DNA of 6,686 bases. It comes from Aquabacter sp. Its GTDB lineage: Bacteria > Pseudomonadota > Alphaproteobacteria > Rhizobiales > Xanthobacteraceae. The translations under genes were made by a program, and so were the position numbers. The stretch's first letter is position 1. Every line of letters starts with the position of its first letter. The notes under the pieces were generated by a model. It saw only the letters and a program-made list of their open reading frames with translations, was not told the origin of the DNA and did no database searches. Of the stretch, positions 1 through 4,466 are shown in pieces. The stretch is taken from assembly GCA_030147645.1 (NCBI GenBank), contig JASBUY010000409.1, positions 1 to 6,686 of the forward strand. The letters run 5' to 3'.

Positions 1-261
1 GGCGATGTCCGCGCCCGGCGGCGGGGTCGGCGTCGGCCCTTGGGCGGGGGTGGTGAGATTGGGCAGGGTCGGCTGGTTGAAGCGCGGGCCCGACGGCATT
101 TGCAGGCCTTGGGCGGGGGGCGGGGTACCGGGCTTCGCGCCGGGCGTCGCGCCCGGCTTGGCGGCGGGCGCCTGCGCGCCCTGCGGAGCCGCGAGCGCGG
201 CCGGCGCCAGCGTGCCGACCAGGAGCAACAGGATTAGGCGGACGGACGCGCGAACCCTCAC
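1..261 (-). CDS. Exported Pro/Ala-rich protein of unknown function, N-terminal part only
   Basis: The reading frame is open from a GTG at 261-259 to the window edge: 87 codons without a stop, so the C-terminal part lies outside the window. The first 24 residues look like a Sec signal peptide: a basic start (VRVRASVR), a hydrophobic core (LILLLLVGTLAPAA) and an ALA|AP cleavage site after residue 24. Residues 25 to 87 are a low-complexity stretch rich in Pro, Ala, Gly and Thr (APAAKPGATPGAKPGTPPP), as in flexible linkers of periplasmic or surface proteins. The GTG overlaps the stop of the thiE-like gene in a GTGA arrangement, and a GGAG lies 8 bases upstream, which supports this start and suggests translational coupling. 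The folded domain is not visible, so no function can be given. From memory, related bacteria often have a TPR/Sel1-repeat protein gene near this locus, but nothing here confirms that. Confidence 0.75.
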   Translation of the reverse strand, partial: MRVRASVRLILLLLVGTLAPAALAAPQGAQAPAAKPGATPGAKPGTPPPAQGLQMPSGPRFNQPTLPNLTTPAQGPTPTPPPGADIA

Positions 262-851
262 GCGTTGGTCTCCACGGCGCGCAGGCGGGCTTGGGCCTCG
301 GCGACGCCCGCGGGCGTCAGCAGGCCGCCCGTGAGCGCCACGAAATCCGCGCCTGCGGCAGCGAGCGCCGCAACTTCTGCGAGATCGGAGGCGACCCCGA
401 CGCACGGCACCTCGAACACTTCCGCCCACCAGGAGACGGTCTCTTCCACTTGCGCGAAGGGCTGGCCGGCGCCGCCGAACAGGAGATAGTCCGCGCCGGC
501 TTCCCCCGCCTCCATGGCGGCATGGCGATCCGCAAGGCCGCCGACACCGGCAATGAGGTTCGGCCTCAGAGCCGGCAGAGCGGCCTTGAGCGCGCCGTGG
601 CCGGACAGGTGCGCCCCATCGAGGCCGAGGGGGGTGACGAGGTCAGGACGGTCTTCCGCCAGAACGGCGGCCCCGACGTCCTGGAGCATGGGGGCGAGCC
701 GCGCCAGTTGCTCGCGCTCGGCTGGCGCGTCGCCGCAGCGCGCAATCACCGCCGCGACATCTCCGGCCCCCGCCAACGCGACCGCCTCCTGCGGCGTGCA
801 GCCGACAGGCAGGATCAGCATCAGGCGGACGGCGAAATTTTCATGAGCCAT
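258..851 (-). CDS. ThiE-like (thiamine phosphate synthase superfamily) protein, divergent
   Basis: A 197-residue protein with the length and TIM-barrel outline of ThiE/TenI proteins. Recognisable blocks are LMLILPVG (10-17, first strand), AEDRPDLV (65-72, at the place of the usual NDR.DLA), DGAHL (78-82, matching DGVHLG), GADYLLFG (119-126, matching GADYIGVG) and GADFVALTGGLL (167-178, final strand and helix). ThiE joins HMP-pyrophosphate to thiazole phosphate, but its substrate-binding motifs are missing: the QLReK segment is VIARCGDAP, the GPVFPTxTK loop is GGAGQPFAQ, and the IGGI phosphate loop is VGVAS. I therefore infer a paralogue without normal thiamine phosphate synthase activity; a TenI-like or non-catalytic role is possible. 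The start MAHENFAVRL was chosen because in-frame codons to 1070 would run through the fba terminator and into fba. No good Shine-Dalgarno precedes it, so the start is less certain than the frame. It lies 166 bases after fba. Confidence 0.72.
   Translation of the reverse strand: MAHENFAVRLMLILPVGCTPQEAVALAGAGDVAAVIARCGDAPAEREQLARLAPMLQDVGAAVLAEDRPDLVTPLGLDGAHLSGHGALKAALPALRPNLIAGVGGLADRHAAMEAGEAGADYLLFGGAGQPFAQVEETVSWWAEVFEVPCVGVASDLAEVAALAAAGADFVALTGGLLTPAGVAEAQARLRAVETNA
270..273 (-). promoter_or_regulatory. Shine-Dalgarno (GGAG) for the exported-protein gene
   Basis: GGAG lies inside the last codons of the thiE-like gene, 8 bases before the GTG at 261-259. It is the main support for initiation at this GTG, together with the GTGA overlap and the signal peptide that follows. 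Confidence 0.55.
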
Positions 852-965
852 GGGGCGATCGGTCCGACAGGAAGCGGGCGAAAACGGGGCGGCCCGGAAT
901 GGAGCGCCGAGTCGCCCGCGCTTGTAGCATGGGGGACGTGTCGCGCGTGCCCCGCACCGGATACG
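852..965. other. Non-coding stretch between the fba terminator and the thiE-like gene
   Basis: About 114 GC-rich bases. On the minus strand I find no convincing -35/-10 pair; the nearest AT-containing patch (TGCTACAAG, around 925-933) lacks a properly spaced partner. No strong Shine-Dalgarno precedes the ATG at 851. Whether the thiE-like gene has its own promoter or relies on read-through is not resolved. Confidence 0.4.
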
Positions 966-993
966 AAAAACCCGCCGCGCGAGGCGCGGCGGG
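966..993 (-). terminator. Rho-independent terminator after fba
   Basis: On the minus strand a perfect 10-base-pair GC stem (CCCGCCGCGC / GCGCGGCGGG, arms 993-984 and 980-971) closes a 3-base CTC loop and is followed at once by five T residues (970-966). It begins 24 bases after the fba stop. This is a textbook intrinsic terminator in the direction of the operon, so most tkt-gap-pgk-fba transcription should end here, before the thiE-like gene. Confidence 0.88.
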
Positions 994-1017
994 CGGGTTC
1001 CTTGAGAGGACCGGCGC

Positions 1018-2046
1018 TCAGGCGGCGGCCTTCTTTTCCTGCTCGGCGGACCACAGGCCCTGGGCGGCAAGCGAGTTCATGCGCGCACGGTGGGTGAAGG
1101 CGGCCTGGGCGGCGCCCACATTCTCCACCTTGCCGGACCACGCCTTCTGCGGCGCCGCCTGGAGGGCGCGGCCGTAGGAATAGGTGAGCTTCCAGGGCAG
1201 GTTGCCCAGCTTCACCATGGCGTCGAGATGGGCGGTGGCCTCCTCGTCCGACTGGCCGCCGGAGAGGAAGGCGATGCCGGGCACGGAGGCCGGCACGCAG
1301 GCTTTCAGCACGCGCACGGTCTTCTCGGCCACTTCTTCGACCGACGCCTGCTTCGCGGACTTCTTGCCCGGCACGATCATGTTGGGCTTCAGCACCATGC
1401 CTTCTAGGCGCACGCGCTGATAATAGAGTTCCTCGAACACCGTCTTCAGAACCCACTCGGTGACCATCTCGCAGCGCGCGATGTCATGGTCGCCGTCCAT
1501 GAGCACTTCCGGCTCGACGATCGGGACGATCTGGTTTTCCTGGCAGATCGCCGCATAGCGGGCGAGCGCGTGGGCGTTGGCGCGGATCGCGGTATAGCTC
1601 GGAATGTCGGCCGCGATGTCGATCACGCCGCGCCACTTCGCGAAGCGGGCGCCGAGCTTGTAATACTCCTTCATCCGGCCGGCGAGGCCGTCGAGGCCTT
1701 CCGTGATGGTCTCGCCGGGGCAGAAGGCGAGGGGCTTGGCGCCCGCATCCACCTTGATGCCGGGGATGGAGCCGGCGGCGGTGATGAGGTCGACCAGCGG
1801 CGTGCCGTCCTTGGCCTTCTGGCGGATGGTCTCGTCGAACAGGATCACGCCGGAAATGTAATCGCGCATGGCGGGGGTGGTGCGGAACATCAGCTCGCGA
1901 TAGTCGCGGCGATTGTCCTCGGTGTTCTCCACGCCGATGGCGTCGAAGCGCTTCTGAATGGTGCCGGTGCTCTCGTCGGCCGCGAGAATGCCCTTGCCGT
2001 CCGCCACCATTTTCTGGGCGATCGCGTCAAGCTCTGCAGTGTTCAT
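1018..2046 (-). CDS. fba: Fructose-bisphosphate aldolase, class I
   Basis: A cytosolic enzyme that reversibly cleaves fructose-1,6-bisphosphate to dihydroxyacetone phosphate and glyceraldehyde-3-phosphate through a Schiff base, without metal. The 342-residue protein fits the animal/plant-type class I family. Key residues align with rabbit muscle aldolase at a constant offset of nine: Asp24 in GILAADES (Asp33), Lys98 in IKVD (Lys107), Lys137 in AKWR (Lys146), Glu178 in VPIVEPE (Glu187) and the Schiff-base Lys220 in LEGMVLKPN (Lys229). SGGQS (262-266) and SYGRA (290-294) match the phosphate-binding segments. The C terminus ends in EKKAAA and lacks the terminal Tyr of animal aldolases. An in-frame ATG at 2058 would add MVNT, but its AGAGGG Shine-Dalgarno abuts that codon directly, whereas it is 12 bases from the ATG at 2046; the choice is not certain. 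The gene lies downstream of pgk and ends just before a terminator. Confidence 0.95.
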   Translation of the reverse strand: MNTAELDAIAQKMVADGKGILAADESTGTIQKRFDAIGVENTEDNRRDYRELMFRTTPAMRDYISGVILFDETIRQKAKDGTPLVDLITAAGSIPGIKVDAGAKPLAFCPGETITEGLDGLAGRMKEYYKLGARFAKWRGVIDIAADIPSYTAIRANAHALARYAAICQENQIVPIVEPEVLMDGDHDIARCEMVTEWVLKTVFEELYYQRVRLEGMVLKPNMIVPGKKSAKQASVEEVAEKTVRVLKACVPASVPGIAFLSGGQSDEEATAHLDAMVKLGNLPWKLTYSYGRALQAAPQKAWSGKVENVGAAQAAFTHRARMNSLAAQGLWSAEQEKKAAA

Positions 2047-2090
2047 TGTGTTCACCATCCCTCTGTTGCCGCCGAGGCGACGTGATCTTC

Positions 2091-2110
2091 GAGAATTATC
2101 GTAACATTAT
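2091..2110 (-). promoter_or_regulatory. AT-rich element upstream of fba, possible promoter or LysR-type operator
   Basis: This is a local AT-rich island in very GC-rich DNA, 45 to 64 bases before the fba ATG. On the minus strand it reads CATAATGTTACGATAATTC, with two -10-like boxes (CATAAT and GATAAT) 11 bases apart. I see no good -35 at 16-18 bases upstream of either. On the plus strand it contains TTA-N8-TTA (2096-2109), which formally fits the loose TNA-N7/8-TNA pattern described for CbbR sites. Such a short degenerate match can occur by chance. It may mark an internal promoter giving fba extra expression. Confidence 0.3.
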
Positions 2111-2118
2111 GGCTTCAG

Positions 2119-2156
2119 CGGTGCCGACAGCCGCAGGCCGCCGGCACCGGATTTTT
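2119..2156 (+). terminator. Stem-loop between pgk and fba, terminator-like on the plus strand
   Basis: Arms CGGTGCCG (2119-2126) and CGGCACCG (2142-2149) form a perfect 8-base-pair stem with a 15-base loop. On the plus strand GA and five T residues follow (2150-2156), so it resembles a terminator for transcripts running antisense to the operon. In the operon direction the stem starts 6 bases after the pgk stop but has no T-tract, so there it would act at most as an mRNA-stabilising or processing structure. No plus-strand gene is visible to its left. Confidence 0.35.
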
Positions 2157-3346
2157 CACCGCTTGAGCGCCTCGACGCCGGGCAGGGCCTTGCCCTCCAG
2201 CCATTCCAGGAAGGCGCCGCCGGCGGTGGAGACGTAGGAGAAGCGCTCGCCCGCGCCCGCATGGTTCAGCGCGGCCACCGTGTCGCCGCCGCCCGCCACG
2301 GAGAGCAGCGTGCCGGCCTGCGTGGCATCCGCCACCGCCCGCGCCACCGCCACCGTCGCGGCGTCGAAGGGGGCGATCTCGAACGCGCCGAACGGGCCGT
2401 TCCACACCACGGTCTTCACCCGCGCGAGCTTGTCCTTCACTAGGGCCACGGTGGCGGGACCGGCGTCGAGGATCATCTCGTCGTCCGCCACCTGATCCAC
2501 CGGCACGACGCGGTGCGGCGCATTGGCCTTGAAGTCCTTCGCCACCACGACGTCCACCGGCAGGACAATCTCGCAGCCCGTCGCCTTCGCGGTCTCGATG
2601 ATCTTAAGCGCGGTGGGGGCGAGGTCGTGCTCGCACAAGGACTTGCCGACCTTCACGCCCTGCGCGGCAAGGAAGGTGTTGGCCATGCCGCCGCCGATCA
2701 CCAGCAGGTCCACCTTGGCGACGAGGTTGCCGAGCAGTTCGAGCTTGGTGGACACCTTGGCGCCGCCGACCACCGCGAGCACCGGGCGCTCGGGCGCCTC
2801 CAGGGCCTTTGCCAGCGCGTCCAGTTCGCTCTGCATGGACCGCCCGGCGAAGGCCGGAAGCTCATGGGCGAGGCCTTCGGTGGAGGCATGGGCGCGGTGG
2901 GCGGTGGAGAAGCTGTCATTGACATAGAGGTCGCCGAGCTTCGCCAGCGCGCTGACGAAATCCGGCGCGTTCTTCTCTTCGCCCGCATGGAAGCGCGTGT
3001 TTTCCAGGAGGAGCACGCCGCCGTCATCCAGCGCGGCCACGGCCGCCTCGGCGGGAGCGCCCACGCAATCATCGGCGAAGGCGACGGGCGTGCCGAGACG
3101 CTCGGTCACGGCGGGGGCCAGCGGCGCCAGCGACTGGCTGGCGTCGCGGCCCTTGGGCCGGCCGAAATGGGCGAGCAGGATGGCCTTGCCGCCGCGCTGC
3201 GTGACATCACGCAGGGTGGGCAGGATGGCCTGGATGCGGGTGTCGTCGGTGACGCGCCCGTCCTCCATGGGGACATTGAGGTCCACGCGGATGAGGACGC
3301 GCTTGCCGGTGAGGTCCGCCTCGTCGAGGGTGCGGAAAGCAGCCAT
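2156..3346 (-). CDS. pgk: Phosphoglycerate kinase
   Basis: A cytosolic enzyme that reversibly transfers the acyl phosphate of 1,3-bisphosphoglycerate to ADP, giving 3-phosphoglycerate and ATP; it runs in reverse in gluconeogenesis and carbon fixation. The protein has 396 residues, normal for bacterial PGK. The N-terminal substrate domain shows the family signature RVDLNVP (20-26), HFGRPKG (60-66), LENTRFHAGEE (115-125) and NDSFSTAHRAHAS (143-155). The C-terminal nucleotide domain shows VGGAKVSTKL (193-202), IGGGMANTF (217-225), WNGPFGAFE (315-323) and the GGGDT loop (352-356). No catalytic motif is missing. The start MAAFRTLDEAD has a GGGGAG 8 bases upstream; longer in-frame starts would run into gap. 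It begins 22 bases after the gap stop, so the two genes are almost certainly co-transcribed and perform consecutive reactions. In Xanthobacter flavus a gap-pgk operon is known to be induced through CbbR; whether that applies here is unknown. Confidence 0.97.
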   Translation of the reverse strand: MAAFRTLDEADLTGKRVLIRVDLNVPMEDGRVTDDTRIQAILPTLRDVTQRGGKAILLAHFGRPKGRDASQSLAPLAPAVTERLGTPVAFADDCVGAPAEAAVAALDDGGVLLLENTRFHAGEEKNAPDFVSALAKLGDLYVNDSFSTAHRAHASTEGLAHELPAFAGRSMQSELDALAKALEAPERPVLAVVGGAKVSTKLELLGNLVAKVDLLVIGGGMANTFLAAQGVKVGKSLCEHDLAPTALKIIETAKATGCEIVLPVDVVVAKDFKANAPHRVVPVDQVADDEMILDAGPATVALVKDKLARVKTVVWNGPFGAFEIAPFDAATVAVARAVADATQAGTLLSVAGGGDTVAALNHAGAGERFSYVSTAGGAFLEWLEGKALPGVEALKR

Positions 3347-3354
3347 GATGTCGG

Positions 3355-3360
3355 CTCCCC
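3355..3360 (-). promoter_or_regulatory. Shine-Dalgarno (GGGGAG) of pgk
   Basis: GGGGAG sits in the 22-base gap-pgk spacer, 8 bases before the ATG at 3346. It fixes the pgk start and excludes the longer in-frame start inside gap. Confidence 0.75.
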
Positions 3361-3368
3361 GCCCGGCC

Positions 3369-4376
3369 TCAGCCCAGCTTCCCGAGGGCGACGGCCGTGT
3401 CGGCCATGCGGTTCGAGAAGCCCCATTCATTGTCGTACCAGGACATCACGCGCACCAGCGTCCCGTCCATGACCTTGGTCTGGTCCATGTGGAAGGTGGA
3501 GGAGTGCGGGTCGTGGTTGAAGTCGATGGAGACGTTCGGGGCGTTGGTGTAGCCGAGCACGCCATTCAGCGCGCCGTCCGCCGCCGCCTTGATGGCGTCG
3601 TTGATCTCGGCGACCGTGGTCTTGCGCTTGGCCACGAACTTCAGGTCGATGACCGAGACGTTCGGGGTCGGCACACGGATCGACACGCCGTCAAGCTTGC
3701 CGTTGAGTTCCGGCAGGACGAGGCCCACCGCCTTGGCGGCGCCGGTGGAGGTGGGGATCATGGAGAGCGCGGCCGCGCGGGCGCGGTAGAGGTCCTTATG
3801 CACCTGGTCCAGCGAGGGCTGGTCGTTGGTGTAGGAATGGACCGTGGTCATGAAGCCGTGCTCGATGCCCACCGCATCATTCAGCACCTTCGCCACCGGG
3901 GCGAGGCAGTTGGTGGTGCAGGAGGCGTTGGAGACCACCACATGCTCATTGGTGAGCTTCTGGTGGTTCACGCCATAGACCACCGTGATGTCGGCGCCAT
4001 CGGCGGGGGCCGAGACCAGAACGCGGCGGGCGCCGGCGGTGAGGTGGGCGGAGGCCTTGTCCTTCGAGGTGAAGATGCCGGTGCATTCCAGCGCGATGTC
4101 GACGCCGAGATCCTTGTGGGGCAACTGGGCGGGATCGCGCACCGCCGTCACCTTGATCTTGTTGCCGCCGATGAGGAGGAAGTCGCCGTCCACCTGAACC
4201 TCGGCCGGGAAGCGGCCATGCACGCTGTCGAAGCGCAGCAGGTGGGCGTTGGTCTCCACCGGGGCGAGGTCGTTGATGGCCACGACCTGGATGTCGGTGC
4301 GGCCCGATTCGATGATGGCGCGCAGCACGTTGCGCCCGATGCGACCGAACCCGTTGATGGCCACCTTCACCGTCAT
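3369..4376 (-). CDS. gap: Glyceraldehyde-3-phosphate dehydrogenase, type I
   Basis: A cytosolic enzyme, normally tetrameric, that oxidises and phosphorylates glyceraldehyde-3-phosphate to 1,3-bisphosphoglycerate with NAD(P)+, and runs in reverse in gluconeogenesis. The protein has 335 residues, the usual length. The Rossmann fold opens with INGFGRIGRN (7-16). The active site SNASCTTNCLAP holds Cys153, and TVHSYT holds His180, corresponding to Cys149/His176 of the Bacillus enzyme with an offset of four. Asp36 (Bacillus Asp32) is retained in AINDL, which favours NAD(H). The positions matching Leu187-Pro188 are Gln191-Val192, neither the classical NAD pair nor the Ala-Ser of chloroplast enzymes, so NADP use cannot be excluded. 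WYDNEWGFSNRM (313-324) is the usual C-terminal block. The start MTVKVAINGFG is preceded by GGAGG at 5 bases; an upstream in-frame ATG at 4412 would add 12 residues unlike the family. It lies 90 bases after tkt and 22 before pgk. Confidence 0.97.
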   Translation of the reverse strand: MTVKVAINGFGRIGRNVLRAIIESGRTDIQVVAINDLAPVETNAHLLRFDSVHGRFPAEVQVDGDFLLIGGNKIKVTAVRDPAQLPHKDLGVDIALECTGIFTSKDKASAHLTAGARRVLVSAPADGADITVVYGVNHQKLTNEHVVVSNASCTTNCLAPVAKVLNDAVGIEHGFMTTVHSYTNDQPSLDQVHKDLYRARAAALSMIPTSTGAAKAVGLVLPELNGKLDGVSIRVPTPNVSVIDLKFVAKRKTTVAEINDAIKAAADGALNGVLGYTNAPNVSIDFNHDPHSSTFHMDQTKVMDGTLVRVMSWYDNEWGFSNRMADTAVALGKLG

Positions 4377-4381
4377 GTCTT

Positions 4382-4386
4382 CCTCC
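4382..4386 (-). promoter_or_regulatory. Shine-Dalgarno (GGAGG) of gap
   Basis: GGAGG with a 5-base spacer precedes the ATG at 4376. This strong site selects the short, family-typical start over the in-frame ATG at 4412, whose AAGGA directly abuts it. Confidence 0.75.
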
Positions 4387-4395
4387 ATTCGCCGG

Positions 4396-4428
4396 CCCTC
4401 AAGACCGGCCATTCCTTTAAGTCCGGCC
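4396..4428 (-). repeat. Imperfect direct repeat in the gap leader
   Basis: On the minus strand GGCCGGACTTAAAGG (4428-4414) recurs as GGCCGGTCTTGAGGG (4410-4396). Twelve of 15 positions match at an 18-base period. A third, shorter GGCCGG core follows at 4397-4392. The repeats lie between the leader hairpin and the gap Shine-Dalgarno. A binding or regulatory role is only a guess. Confidence 0.45.
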
Positions 4429-4436
4429 GAAGCCGG
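4423..4436 (-). other. UUCG-tetraloop hairpin in the tkt-gap spacer
   Basis: The minus strand reads CCGGC-TTCG-GCCGG, a 5-base-pair stem closed by a C(UUCG)G tetraloop, an exceptionally stable RNA loop. It starts about 30 bases after the tkt stop. No run of T follows (ACTTAAAGG), so it is not a good intrinsic terminator. An RNA-processing or 3'-end-stabilising element that lets tkt and gap mRNA levels differ is plausible but inferred. Confidence 0.5.
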
Positions 4437-4466
4437 CGGACGGGCGGCTATCGCGCCCGCGTCTCG

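Noticed and set aside
852..1070. N-terminal extension of the thiE-like gene to 1070
   Set aside because: It would overlap the 3' end of fba and be translated through the terminator; its residues (Pro/Arg-rich) are unlike ThiE, and MAHENFAVRL gives the family length.
291..1097. Plus-strand open frame (268 codons) opposite the thiE-like gene
   Set aside because: It runs antisense through the thiE-like gene, the terminator and the end of fba, with no recognisable domain or supporting start.
3347..3430. Longer pgk start inside gap
   Set aside because: The ATG at 3346 has a well-spaced GGGGAG and the family-typical N terminus; the extra 28 residues do not resemble PGK.
2513..3472. Long plus-strand open frame (319 codons) opposite pgk
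   Set aside because: It is antisense to pgk, which has every family motif. Its composition (Gly/Arg/Glu/His-rich, no recognisable domain) is typical of shadow frames in GC-rich DNA.
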